Shown piece by piece: positions 7,802 to 17,019 of a stretch of 64,000 nt of DNA. Within the stretch, counting starts at the first letter, position 1, and each line of letters starts with the position of its first letter. The position numbers and the translations under genes are program-made. This stretch comes from SVTX01 sp045542075. Lineage in GTDB: Bacteria; Bacillota; Clostridia; Oscillospirales; CAG-272. The notes beneath the pieces were generated by a model. The model ran no database searches. It was not told the DNA's origin and saw nothing but the letters and a program-made list of their open reading frames with translations. The DNA lies in contig JAZQKI010000001.1 in the NCBI GenBank assembly GCA_045542075.1, positions 1 to 64,000 of the forward strand. Direction: 5' to 3'.

Positions 7802-10800
7802 ATGAGTAAGACTTTTTTAGAAATTTTTTATAAATACAAGCCCGACGGCGACAAGCGAGATATACTTGATACCGCAACGGACATAAAGGTGCAGGCGGAC
7901 AAGGAAAACAGACTGCTTCAAGCACACGTCAGCTTCCCGCGTATAGTTAAAAAGGACGAGCTGTACCAAATAGAAAGGGAAATAGAAAAAGCATACGAGC
8001 TTAACAGAGTAACGCTGTTTGTGCATTATCCGTCTGAGCTTTTTGGGGAAAATTATATTCCCGAGCTATTGCGCGAAACTGAAACAATAGGAATAGTGGC
8101 AAAGGGCTTTTTCTCAAAATACAGATTTAATCTTGAAAATTCTACGCTCACTATCGAGATACCTTTCTCGGTGGACGGTGTTTCGTTATTGCTTGATGCG
8201 AGAACACCCGAAATTATGCAGGGAATAATCCGATCGGAATTTGGCTTGAATATCAAGGTAAATATCATCCATTCCGATGATATGAGCTTTCTTATGAGTA
8301 ACAATTCTCTTGAGCAGACTATCCGTGAATTTGACGAGAAAATGAGCAAGCGAGCAATACTGAGCGAGGCAATACGGGCAGATCAGCCTACAGGACAAGC
8401 CACCCCGGCGGATCAGACCTTGCCAAGAATAGCGTCAATATTCAAGGGCGACTCCACGCCTGTAATTGAGGACGGTGTCTGTAGGATAGGTCACGCAAAA
8501 TTTGATATATCATCCCCCGAATACTTTTACGGAGACGCATTCACGCTTCAGCCCGTATCGATTGCCTCTATAACAAGACCGCAGAGAAATATTGTTGTGA
8601 TCGGCACTGTCTCGGGCTTTACTAAGGAGCTTAATCGCGCGGGGGACAAGTATAATATAACCTTTGCGATATTTGACGGAAATTCCTCTATTGAGGTCAA
8701 ATGCTTTTCTCTTGTGCAAGAGGATGTTGACACTGTCTGCTCAGGCATTAAGGACGGAGCGGTCGTGGCTCTATACGGATATGCGAAGCGCGAGACCCGC
8801 AAGGACAAAACGGAGGGACTTGACTTTCAGTTTTTCTTCAGTGCAGCGGCAAAAATCAAAAGGATACCGCGTACAGATAATGCGCCCGTCAAGAGAGTAG
8901 AGCTTCATCTGCATACAAATATGTCCTTCATGGACGCACTGATCCATCCGGATGATGCGGTAAAGCAAGCGAAGGCTTGGGGACACCCAGCTATAGCCAT
9001 AACCGACCACGGAAACGTTCAGGGCTATCAGCAAGCAATGCTGACCAGCGAAAAGATCGGGCAGAAGGTTATTTACGGTATGGAGGCATACTTTGTAAAT
9101 AATACTGCATCTGCTATATACGGTAATTTTAACGAGTCCTTTGATGCTGAAGCCATTGTGTTCGACATTGAGACTACGGGTCTTTCGGTTCAGAACGACA
9201 GAATCACGGAAATTGGAGCGGTCAAGATAAGAAACGGTGAGATTATTGACACCTTCGATATTTTCGTCAATCCCGAAATGGAGATTTCCGCCGAGATCAC
9301 CGAGCTTACGTCCATTACTAACGAAATGGTCAAGGATGCTCCGCTTTGCGATGAGGCGTTAAGACTTTTCTTTGAATTTATACATAATACAAATCCCGCG
9401 CATAAGCCCTTGCTTATTGCGCATAACGCGACGTTTGATACGGGATTTATTCGAGCTGCCGCGCAGAGATACGGAATGGAATTCGACTACCCATATCTCG
9501 ACACTCTTGCGCTCTCAAGATTCCTTAATCCCGACCTCAAAAAGCACAAGCTTGATATAATCGCAAAGCATTATAATCTTGAAGAGTTCCATCACCACAG
9601 AGCGTGTGATGACGCGGATATTCTCGCGAAAATATACTTTAAGATGACAAAGCAGATGCGCGATAGGGATATCGCAAGCTTCACTTATCTGTCAAAGGAT
9701 ATGAACGCGAATGCCGATCCACTCAAGGGTGACACCTATCACCAGATAATACTTGTAAAAAACAAGGCAGGACTGAAAAATCTTTATAAGCTTGTTTCTT
9801 ACAGTAATCTCAAATATTTCAAGAAGAGACCGCGTATTCCCAAGACTGAATTGGAAGCACATAGGGAGGGACTTATAATCGGCTCTGCATGTGAAGCGGG
9901 CGAGCTTTTTATGGCTATACTTGAAAATAAGCCCGAGTCCGAAATTGAGGAAATAGTCAATTTCTACGATTATCTTGAGATACAGCCTATCTCCAACAAC
10001 CGTTTCCTTATCGCAAAGGGCAAAGCGAGAGATGAGGAGGATCTCAAAAACCTCAACCGCAGAATAGTTGAGCTTGGAGAAAAATACAATAAGCCCGTAG
10101 TAGCTACCTGCGACGCCCACTTTATGAATCTTGAGGATGAGATATACCGTCAGATACTCCTTGCGGGTCAGAAGTATTCTGACTATGATACAGAGAGCCA
10201 GCTTTATTTCCGCACGACAGAGGAAATGCTTGAGGAATTCTCATATCTTGGCGAGGAAAAGGCTTATGAGGTCGTAGTAACAAATACCAATCTTATCAAC
10301 GATATGATAGATACCGACATCCGTCCGTTCCCCAAGGGCACGTTCACACCCAATATGGAGGGCGCGGAGGAGGATCTTCAACGAATCTGCTACGAGAGAG
10401 CAAGGTCCATGTACGGAGATCCGCTCCCTGAAATAGTCGCGCAGAGACTTGACAAGGAGCTTACCTCTATTATAAAGAACGGCTTTGCCGTGCTTTATAT
10501 GATAGCTCAAAAGCTTGTATGGTACAGCGAAAGTCAGGGATATCTTGTCGGCTCTCGAGGCTCGGTAGGCTCGTCTTTTGTAGCTTCTATGGCGGGTATT
10601 TCTGAGGTAAACCCACTTCCCGCGCATTATTGGTGCTCCGAATGTCAGTATAACGACTTTTCAAATCCCACGGGCGCAGGATCGGGCTTTGATTTGCCTG
10701 ACAGACTGTGTCCCCGTTGCGGAAAAAAGCTTCATGCCGACGGACACAATATACCATTTGAGACCTTCCTTGGCTTTTACGGCGATAAATCACCCGATAT

Positions 10801-12223
10801 AGACCTGAACTTCTCGGGTGAGGTGCAGGGAAAGGTGCATAAATACACTGAAGAGCTGTTTGGAGCGGAGAACGTGTTCCGAGCGGGCACTATAGGAACT
10901 CTTGCGGACAAGACGGCTTACGGATATATACAAAAATACCTTGAGGACAAGGGCGTCAGCCTCTCACGAGCTGAGGTAAACCGTATGGTATCCTGCTGTG
11001 TGGGAGTTAAGAGAAGCACGGGTCAGCACCCCGGAGGCATAGTCGTTGTTCCTAAGGAATACGAAATATACGATTTCTGCCCAGTCCAGCATCCAGCAGA
11101 TGATCCCACGTCGGATATTGTAACAACTCACTTTACGTTTGAATATCTTCACGATACGCTTCTCAAGCTCGATGAGCTTGGACACGATATTCCTACCAAG
11201 TACAAGTATCTTGAAAAGTATTCAAATACAAGTGTAATGGATGTCCCTATGAATGACCCTGACGTATACGGACTGTTCTTATCCACAAAACCTCTTGGAA
11301 TTTCTCCCGAGGATATAGATTGTAATATCGGTACGTTTGGACTCCCCGAGTTTGGTACACGCTTTGTTATCAAGATGGTTGAGGAGGCAAAGCCAAAGTC
11401 CTTCTCAGACCTGCTTCAGATTTCGGGACTCTCTCACGGCACAGACGTTTGGACGGGAAATGCGCAGGACCTTATAAACAACGGAATATGTGATATTTCT
11501 CACGTTATAGGATGTCGTGACAACATAATGAACGACCTGATCGCCTACGGTGTTGAGAAATCCCACGCCTTCAAGATAATGGAGTCCGTTCGAAAGGGAA
11601 AAGGACTGACACCCGAATGGGAGGCGGAAATGCGTGAGGCAAACGTCCCCGAATGGTACATAGGCTCATGTAAAAAGATCAAATACATGTTCCCCAAGGC
11701 ACATGCTGCGGCATACGTTATGTCGGCTATACGTCTTGGTTGGTACAAGGTGCATAAGCCACTTGCATTCTACTGCGCAATGCTTACTGTTGCGCCGGGT
11801 GGATTTGACGCGGCTGTAGTTATGGGAGGCAAGCGCAAGGTGGTTGAGACCATACGGGATATAGACAAGCGTGTAAAGGAAAAGAAAGAGGTGACACCGA
11901 AGGAGATACAAAGCCTTCCCGTGCTTCACCTGGTCAACGAAATATTCGCAAGAGGAATTAAATTCTTGCCGATAAATATCAAAAAATCCGATGCTTCCGC
12001 ATTTGAGCCCGAAAATGGAATGATACGAATGCCGTTTTCAGCTCTCGGCGGTCTTGGAGAGAATGCTGCGGCAAATATTGTTGCGGCACGTAATGAGGAG
12101 CCGTTTTTCTCGGTAGAGGATTTGCAGATACGCGCTCGACTGACAAAGTCTGTTATTGAGGTGCTACGATCAAACGGAGTGCTTGAGGGACTTGACGAGA
12201 CGGATCAGATATCTTTTTTCTGA
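7802..12223 (+). CDS. polC: DNA polymerase III PolC-type alpha subunit
   Basis: The Gram-positive replicative polymerase with built-in proofreading. It has 1473 residues, slightly longer than the usual ~1440. In order: N-terminal domain, OB-fold (residues ~262-300), split PHP domain starting at VELHLHTNMSF (~366), an inserted DnaQ-type exonuclease AIVFDIETTG (~450), a four-cysteine zinc finger (CSEC ~945, CPRC ~970), and the catalytic PDIDLNFSG (~1000). It is the last gene of the housekeeping run and ends at a strong terminator. A separate dnaE is present at 55.9-59.5 kb. Confidence 0.97.
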   Translation: MSKTFLEIFYKYKPDGDKRDILDTATDIKVQADKENRLLQAHVSFPRIVKKDELYQIEREIEKAYELNRVTLFVHYPSELFGENYIPELLRETETIGIVAKGFFSKYRFNLENSTLTIEIPFSVDGVSLLLDARTPEIMQGIIRSEFGLNIKVNIIHSDDMSFLMSNNSLEQTIREFDEKMSKRAILSEAIRADQPTGQATPADQTLPRIASIFKGDSTPVIEDGVCRIGHAKFDISSPEYFYGDAFTLQPVSIASITRPQRNIVVIGTVSGFTKELNRAGDKYNITFAIFDGNSSIEVKCFSLVQEDVDTVCSGIKDGAVVALYGYAKRETRKDKTEGLDFQFFFSAAAKIKRIPRTDNAPVKRVELHLHTNMSFMDALIHPDDAVKQAKAWGHPAIAITDHGNVQGYQQAMLTSEKIGQKVIYGMEAYFVNNTASAIYGNFNESFDAEAIVFDIETTGLSVQNDRITEIGAVKIRNGEIIDTFDIFVNPEMEISAEITELTSITNEMVKDAPLCDEALRLFFEFIHNTNPAHKPLLIAHNATFDTGFIRAAAQRYGMEFDYPYLDTLALSRFLNPDLKKHKLDIIAKHYNLEEFHHHRACDDADILAKIYFKMTKQMRDRDIASFTYLSKDMNANADPLKGDTYHQIILVKNKAGLKNLYKLVSYSNLKYFKKRPRIPKTELEAHREGLIIGSACEAGELFMAILENKPESEIEEIVNFYDYLEIQPISNNRFLIAKGKARDEEDLKNLNRRIVELGEKYNKPVVATCDAHFMNLEDEIYRQILLAGQKYSDYDTESQLYFRTTEEMLEEFSYLGEEKAYEVVVTNTNLINDMIDTDIRPFPKGTFTPNMEGAEEDLQRICYERARSMYGDPLPEIVAQRLDKELTSIIKNGFAVLYMIAQKLVWYSESQGYLVGSRGSVGSSFVASMAGISEVNPLPAHYWCSECQYNDFSNPTGAGSGFDLPDRLCPRCGKKLHADGHNIPFETFLGFYGDKSPDIDLNFSGEVQGKVHKYTEELFGAENVFRAGTIGTLADKTAYGYIQKYLEDKGVSLSRAEVNRMVSCCVGVKRSTGQHPGGIVVVPKEYEIYDFCPVQHPADDPTSDIVTTHFTFEYLHDTLLKLDELGHDIPTKYKYLEKYSNTSVMDVPMNDPDVYGLFLSTKPLGISPEDIDCNIGTFGLPEFGTRFVIKMVEEAKPKSFSDLLQISGLSHGTDVWTGNAQDLINNGICDISHVIGCRDNIMNDLIAYGVEKSHAFKIMESVRKGKGLTPEWEAEMREANVPEWYIGSCKKIKYMFPKAHAAAYVMSAIRLGWYKVHKPLAFYCAMLTVAPGGFDAAVVMGGKRKVVETIRDIDKRVKEKKEVTPKEIQSLPVLHLVNEIFARGIKFLPINIKKSDASAFEPENGMIRMPFSALGGLGENAAANIVAARNEEPFFSVEDLQIRARLTKSVIEVLRSNGVLEGLDETDQISFF

Positions 12224-12249
12224 TATGATGTATCAGAAATTATAACAAC

Positions 12250-12280
12250 AAAACCCCTGTGTTTCAAACACAGGGGTTTT
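12250..12280. terminator. Bidirectional terminator between polC and nuclease gene
   Basis: A 15-bp stem (12250-12264 with 12266-12280) with the core ACCCCTGTG, flanked by A-runs and T-runs on either side. It serves converging genes ending at 12223 (+) and 12292 (-). Confidence 0.85.
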
Positions 12281-12291
12281 ATTTATTTGTT

Positions 12292-14154
12292 TTATCTTTT
12301 TTTCTTTGTTAGCACAAAGCCTGCCGCGATAGCGGTCACAAGTCCGATTAGGGAAATGCTTACAGTCGAGTCGCAACCTGCATCTGTTTGATCAGGAGGG
12401 GGAGTCTCGCTGTCATTTGGCTTGGAATCGGTGCTCGGACTCTCGGTACTCGGGCTCTCTGTGGGATCTTCGGGTGTGTCGTCGGATGATTCGAGCTTGG
12501 GAATAGAATCAAGCTTTTCTTCGCCACAATCTTCGCATACGCTCTTTGAAATTCCCGAGCTGCTCTCGGTTGCGGGAACTATCACCTCAGGCTCTCCAAA
12601 GCTATGGCCGGAGACAGGGAAGACCGTACCGACAACGAGAAGCTCTCCACAATCCGCGCAGACCTTGTCGCCACTGTATCCATCCTCGGTACAGCTCGGT
12701 TTAGCTCCTGAAATAACTGTATTTTCGTGAGCGCAGGGAGTTGGAGGAGTCTCTGTAGGTTTCTCCGTAGGAGGTTCAGAGGGAGTCTCCGTGGGCTTTT
12801 CCGTAGGAGGCTCGGTGGGAGTCTCGGTTATTGCATCGTCATCTAATATTTTTACACACATAACGTAATTTGCAACGCCATTTATGTATTTAGTCGCCAT
12901 TTCTATTTTGCCATAGTAATTTTTGACGTATCCTCGGGCGACAATAGTATCACCGACCTTAAAGCCTGAAATGCCGCTACCCATATTTATCGTGTAGATA
13001 AGGAAATCATCTATTCCGTCTGTTATATATACGTCCTTGTAGTAGCTTCCGGTCTGACCTATTGCAACTACCTTGCCTTTTACGTAGAACACCTCGTCTG
13101 AAGATTCATCATTTGCAAGATCTGAGTTTGCAATGAGTATCTGTGACACGGTAAGAGGGTCCTCCAAGGTTCCGTTAGGAGTTGTCGGGGGAGGAATAAC
13201 GGGTTTTTCAGTGGGAGTTTCTGTAGGAGCTTCTGACGGCTTTTGGGTGGGAGTTGTTGATGTGCCGCTCATAGCCTCACCTGACGGTGTTACCATATCG
13301 TCGGGGATCTCTTCGTCAAAAAGCACCCACGCAAGCTCGGGGTAGTCGATAAATACATTTCTGTTGCCCTGAATGTTCTGGATGACCTCGTTTCGTCCCA
13401 TTTCCCAAGTGTCGACAGGGTCAAGCTCGCACCACTCAAGAAGAACGTCAACACTCTGGAAAACCTTGGTGATATCGGTTGCGCCCCAATCAGAGCCCCA
13501 TCTTACGTAAACGTACAGACATATTCTTGCAACGTCGCCCTTGACATTATCCAGGGGCTCATAATACGTGGAGCTGTGTCCACCGAGGTAGCCTGATGCG
13601 GGATTTGATCCATAGACTGCCTTACCGGTTGCCGCATATCCGTATTTTTTGTTACTGCGAGTGCTATTTACAACAGCGTCAGAAGGACGAATGTGATGCA
13701 TGTCAGCTCCGCCACCCGTGGTTGAATTACCGCCGAGAGACTTGGGCCAAACGTGCTCGCGATTCCAACCGTTCCATTGACTCATAGTAGCGCTGTAGCT
13801 TGTATAGATAAGGGATACGCTTTCGTCTCCGTTTTGACAGTCCGTACGGTTAGCCTTATAATGACAGTCATCGTAGGATGATATATACTTGTGTGTACTC
13901 CTCATAAGCGTTTGAAGGGAAGAATACAGTGACGACTCAGAAAGAGTCGAAAGGTTATCGTACGTATAATTTCCCGTATAGTAAGACGGCGCGCTTGTTC
14001 CGTTAAGCGAGGTGCAGATAACATCTCTTTGACCTGAATTGTAATTCTTTGAATAAGACGAGGGCTGCGTTGCTGCAAGGATCGGCAGTATGCTTCCTAT
14101 TATAAGGAAAATTGATAGCAACACCGCCACAAGGCTCTTTGTATAGCGTTTCAT
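12292..14154 (-). CDS. Secreted endonuclease I-family nuclease with OB-fold, Pro-Thr linker and membrane anchor
   Basis: 620 residues. An N-terminal signal peptide (MKRYTKSLV to ILAA) is followed by an Endonuclease_1/NucM-type domain with NGWNREHVWPKSLGG (~130) and ADMHHIRPSD (~150), carrying the family's catalytic and metal residues. Next come an OB-fold-like domain (about 330-430, FYVKGKVVAIGQTGSYYKDVY), a PTE/PSE-rich linker, a Cys-pair module (CAHENTVISG, CTEDGYSG, CADCGE, CEDCGEE), then a single membrane helix ending KKKR. It probably degrades extracellular DNA or RNA while tethered to the envelope. A GGAGG site lies just upstream of the start. It is the downstream paralogue of the gene at 14279-15883. 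Confidence 0.88.
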   Translation of the reverse strand: MKRYTKSLVAVLLSIFLIIGSILPILAATQPSSYSKNYNSGQRDVICTSLNGTSAPSYYTGNYTYDNLSTLSESSLYSSLQTLMRSTHKYISSYDDCHYKANRTDCQNGDESVSLIYTSYSATMSQWNGWNREHVWPKSLGGNSTTGGGADMHHIRPSDAVVNSTRSNKKYGYAATGKAVYGSNPASGYLGGHSSTYYEPLDNVKGDVARICLYVYVRWGSDWGATDITKVFQSVDVLLEWCELDPVDTWEMGRNEVIQNIQGNRNVFIDYPELAWVLFDEEIPDDMVTPSGEAMSGTSTTPTQKPSEAPTETPTEKPVIPPPTTPNGTLEDPLTVSQILIANSDLANDESSDEVFYVKGKVVAIGQTGSYYKDVYITDGIDDFLIYTINMGSGISGFKVGDTIVARGYVKNYYGKIEMATKYINGVANYVMCVKILDDDAITETPTEPPTEKPTETPSEPPTEKPTETPPTPCAHENTVISGAKPSCTEDGYSGDKVCADCGELLVVGTVFPVSGHSFGEPEVIVPATESSSGISKSVCEDCGEEKLDSIPKLESSDDTPEDPTESPSTESPSTDSKPNDSETPPPDQTDAGCDSTVSISLIGLVTAIAAGFVLTKKKR

Positions 14155-14203
14155 TACGTCCTCCGAATTCTATAAATTTAACAGTTCTTGCAGTCTGATT
14201 TTT

Positions 14204-14232
14204 ATTATACGCTTTGTTTTTTGCAATAATAA
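14204..14232 (-). promoter_or_regulatory. Possible promoter of the first nuclease gene
   Basis: On the minus strand, a TATAAT at 14209-14204 stands 17 bp from TATTAT at 14232-14227. The -35 match is weak, so only the -10 is convincing. The start codon is 50 bp downstream. Confidence 0.35.
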
Positions 14233-14245
14233 ATACAGACATACC

Positions 14246-14273
14246 ATAAACCCCTCTGTGCAGAGGGGATTTA
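14246..14273 (-). terminator. Terminator after the second nuclease gene
   Basis: Perfect 8-bp stem CCCCTCTG/CAGAGGGG (14251-14258 with 14261-14268), extended by A/T pairs. It lies directly after the stop of the leftward gene ending at 14279. The T-tract on the minus strand is short. Confidence 0.55.
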
Positions 14274-14278
14274 TGTTT

Positions 14279-15883
14279 TTATCTTTTTTTCTTTGTTAGC
14301 ACGAAGCCTGCCGCGATAGCGGTCACAAGTCCGATAAGGGAAATGCTTACGGTTGATCCGCAGCCTTCATCTGTTTGATCGGGCGGGGGAGTCTCGCTGT
14401 CATTTGGCTTGGAATCTGCGCTCGGACTCTCTGTGGGATTCTCGGGTGTGTTGTCGGATGATTCGAGCTTAGGAATAGAATCAAGCTTTTCTTCGCCACA
14501 ACCTTCGCATACGCTCTTTGAAATTCCTGAGCTACTCTCGGTTGCGGGAACTATCACCTCAGGCTCTCCAAAGCTATGGCCGGAGACAGGGAAGACCGTA
14601 CCGACAACGAGAAGCTTTCCGCAATCCGCGCAGACCTTATCGCCACTGTATCCATCCTCGGTGCAGCTCGGTTTAGCACCTGAAATAACTGTATTTTCGT
14701 GAGTGCAGGGAGTTGGGGCTTCGGTAGGAGTCTCTGTCGGAGTTTCTGTAGGTGTCTCCGTGGGCCTTTCCGTAGGAGCCGTTGTAGGAGTCTCCGTGGG
14801 CCTTTCCGTAGGAGCCGTTGTAGGAGTCTCTGTGGGCTTTTCTGTAGGAGTTGTTGTAGGAGTCTCTGTGGGCTTTTCCGTGGGTTTTTCTGTAGGAGCC
14901 GTTGTAGGAGCCTCTGTGGGCTTTTCTGTAGGAGCCGTTGTAGGAGTTTCCGTAGGCTTTTCCGTAGGAGTTGTGGAGCTGCCACCCATGGCTTCACCGG
15001 AGGGAGTTACCATATTTTCAGGAACTTCCTTGTCGAAAAGTATCCAGGCAAGCTCGGGGTAGTCGATAAATACATTTCTGTTACCCTGAATGCTCTGAAC
15101 GACCTCGTTTCGTCCCATTTCCCACGTGTCAACAGGATCAAGCTCACACCATTCAAGAAGAACGTCAACACTTTGGAATACCCTTGTAATGTCTGAGCAT
15201 TTTGAATATTCGCCGCCCCATCTTACGTGAACGTAAAGGCATATTCTCGCAACGTCACCCTTGACATTGTCAAGCGGTTCATAATAGTTTCCCGTCATAG
15301 TTCCGCCAACCAATCCGCTCAAGTTTCCTGTCGAGCTGGAATTGCCAGAAACATTACCGTATTTTAGGTTTCCTCGTTGAGAATTTGTTCTGTTTTCTGA
15401 AGGACGGATATGATGCAGGTCGGCACCGGCACCTTCTTTATCAAATCCTCCAAGGCTTTTGGGCCAAACGTGTTCACGGTTCCAGCCGTTTCCATTGTTG
15501 TATTCGGCGTGGCTGGACGCATAGGATGTGTAGAGAGTAATTATAGATTTAGCGTCTGCGTTCTCGCAATCTGTTTTGTTGGCGTAATCACGGCAATTTG
15601 AATAAGATGTTATTCTTGTGTGAGTATCCTTCATCAGTTTGCGCAGGGTAGAGAGCAAGGCTGACGAGGAAAGCTCCGAGAGGTTATCGTACGTATAATC
15701 TCCCGTATAGTAAGCTGTCGCACTTGTTCCGTTAAGAGTTGTGCATACAACGTGCCTTTTGCCCGAGTTGGCAGACTTTGAATAAGCCGAGGGCTGCGTA
15801 GATGCAAATATTGGAATTATACTTCCGACTATAAGGAAAACAATCAACAGCATTGTTACAGTATGCTTTAAGAATCTTTTCAT
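14279..15883 (-). CDS. Secreted endonuclease I-family nuclease with long Pro-Thr linker and membrane anchor (paralogue)
   Basis: 534 residues from the ATG at 15883, which has a GGAGG site just before it; the frame is open further upstream but without a ribosome site. Signal peptide, Endonuclease_1 domain with NGWNREHVWPKSLGG and ADLHHIRPSEN, then a linker of about 85 residues built from PTEKPTETPTTA-type units, a Cys-pair module (CTHENTVISG, CADCGK, CEGCGEE) and a C-terminal helix ending KKKR. Unlike its neighbour it lacks the OB-fold; the Pro-Thr linker is longer instead. The 3' ~450 bp are almost identical to the neighbour, pointing to recent duplication or gene conversion. Confidence 0.88.
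   Translation of the reverse strand: MKRFLKHTVTMLLIVFLIVGSIIPIFASTQPSAYSKSANSGKRHVVCTTLNGTSATAYYTGDYTYDNLSELSSSALLSTLRKLMKDTHTRITSYSNCRDYANKTDCENADAKSIITLYTSYASSHAEYNNGNGWNREHVWPKSLGGFDKEGAGADLHHIRPSENRTNSQRGNLKYGNVSGNSSSTGNLSGLVGGTMTGNYYEPLDNVKGDVARICLYVHVRWGGEYSKCSDITRVFQSVDVLLEWCELDPVDTWEMGRNEVVQSIQGNRNVFIDYPELAWILFDKEVPENMVTPSGEAMGGSSTTPTEKPTETPTTAPTEKPTEAPTTAPTEKPTEKPTETPTTTPTEKPTETPTTAPTERPTETPTTAPTERPTETPTETPTETPTEAPTPCTHENTVISGAKPSCTEDGYSGDKVCADCGKLLVVGTVFPVSGHSFGEPEVIVPATESSSGISKSVCEGCGEEKLDSIPKLESSDNTPENPTESPSADSKPNDSETPPPDQTDEGCGSTVSISLIGLVTAIAAGFVLTKKKR
14720..14978. repeat. Pro-Thr linker repeats within nuclease gene
   Basis: Degenerate tandem units of 12-36 bp encode PTE(K/R)PTETPTTA on the minus strand. 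The same low-complexity pattern makes a spurious open frame of Gly-Val-Ser repeats on the plus strand. Confidence 0.8.
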
Positions 15884-15931
15884 TCCGGCCTCCGAGATAC
15901 AAATATTTTTGAGCATAATATCACTAATACC

Positions 15932-15960
15932 ATTATACCATATATTTGATTTTTTTGCAA
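15932..15960 (-). promoter_or_regulatory. Putative promoter of the second nuclease gene
   Basis: Minus strand: TTGCAA at 15960-15955, 17-bp spacer, TATAAT at 15937-15932, about 50 bp before the start at 15883. Confidence 0.55.
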
Positions 15961-15992
15961 TAGCTATTATATATATATTGATAAATTTCGTC

Positions 15993-16026
15993 AAAAAAAT
16001 GATGAGCAGTGCAAACTGCCCATCAT
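15993..16026 (-). terminator. Terminator after leucine-rich-repeat gene
   Basis: Minus-strand hairpin of 12 bp with one mismatch (16026-16015 with 16010-15999), followed on that strand by seven T residues (15999-15993). It ends the leftward gene that stops at 16072. Confidence 0.75.
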
Positions 16027-16071
16027 TACATATAATCGACATATAAGTCAAGTGAATTTGTAAATTTGTCT

Positions 16072-16746
16072 TTAGGATACCTTAAACTGTTCAAAATTGA
16101 ATCCGCTTTCGTAGAACGCCGCCGAGTTTACTATAACCGAGCGGTTGATTCTCATACCCTCAAGGGAAATGCAGTAAGCAAATGCATACTCATCTATATA
16201 TTTCAGATTTGCTGGGAGAATTACTCGCTTAAGATTCATACAGGCATTAAACGTACTGTTGCTTATTTCACGCAGCTTTGCGGGGAGAGTTGCGCTTTCA
16301 AGGTTCTTGCAGCCCTCAAACACACCTGTTCCCATGAAAAACAGACTGTCGGGAAGAACTATATCTCTGATAGCCGTGCAGTAGGAAAACGCCTTATCTT
16401 CAATGGATTCAAGACGCTTCGACAAGGAAACCCGGCAGAGCTTTTTACAACCCATAAATGCACGCTCCTCGATAAATACTACTCCGGGGGCAATGATTAT
16501 CTCAAGATCGGAGCACCAAGCAAACGCGTAAGCACCAATGGTGTTAACGGTAGCGGGGAGATTTATGGATTCGATGCCGTCGCATCTGAAAAAAGCCTTC
16601 TCAGAGACGCCAACAACGATTCTGCCATCGGGAAGCTTGTCCGGTATTACGATATTTGTGTCTGTACAAAAGCCAATGCCGTTTACAAGCACTGTGGTCT
16701 GACTGTCCTTGACGTACTCAAGTCCTATTGAAAACTTAATATCCAA
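16072..16746 (-). CDS. BspA-type leucine-rich-repeat protein without signal peptide
   Basis: About 224 residues with roughly seven LRR_5/BspA-like repeats of the form (A/F)xxCxxLxxIxLPxxLxxIxxxAF. The chosen start is a TTG at 16746: an AAAGGAG site is 10 bp before it, whereas the GTG at 16755 lies 1 bp from that site. No signal peptide, lipobox or membrane segment is visible, so unlike most BspA-like proteins it seems cytosolic or is exported in another way. Such repeats mediate protein binding; no partner is evident. It is a separate unit with its own terminator. Confidence 0.8.
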   Translation of the reverse strand: MDIKFSIGLEYVKDSQTTVLVNGIGFCTDTNIVIPDKLPDGRIVVGVSEKAFFRCDGIESINLPATVNTIGAYAFAWCSDLEIIIAPGVVFIEERAFMGCKKLCRVSLSKRLESIEDKAFSYCTAIRDIVLPDSLFFMGTGVFEGCKNLESATLPAKLREISNSTFNACMNLKRVILPANLKYIDEYAFAYCISLEGMRINRSVIVNSAAFYESGFNFEQFKVS

Positions 16747-16953
16747 CCAAAACACGCTCCTTTCTGCTCAGGTATCCAAAAATCGCTTTGGTACAGTTAT
16801 TTTACACCTCTTTCGATATTTTGTCAAGTCCAACTTTGTAAATATTTATATTCTGATGTGAAAGAGTGTCTTTTTTCCTTAAAGGTACAAGCCCTTCTCA
16901 CTAAACAATATTAAATATATTTGAGAAATATTACCTCAAAATTTGTTTTATTA

Positions 16954-16982
16954 ACTTTGCGTTAATTATTTGTTGCTATAAT
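16954..16982 (+). promoter_or_regulatory. Putative extended -10 promoter of dut
   Basis: TGCTATAAT gives an extended -10 (TATAAT at 16977-16982). No good -35 is present at standard spacing. The leader to the ATG at 17020 is about 30 bp and contains AGGAG at 17004. The preceding ~200 bp (16756-16953) are AT-rich and show no other feature. Confidence 0.5.
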
Positions 16983-17019
16983 TATAGTGTATATTTGTAT
17001 TTTAGGAGAGGATTACTCT

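Noticed and set aside
14703..15062. Plus-strand frame of Gly-Val-Ser repeats
   Set aside because: Shadow of the Pro-Thr linker of the nuclease gene.
12292..16051. Nuclease pair considered as a toxin or defence system
   Set aside because: Both have signal peptides and membrane anchors and there is no immunity or effector gene; extracellular nucleic acid breakdown is simpler.
16066..16731. 221-codon open frame on the plus strand opposite the LRR gene
   Set aside because: It mirrors the repeat-rich minus-strand gene, has no ribosome site or promoter, and its translation shows no family pattern.
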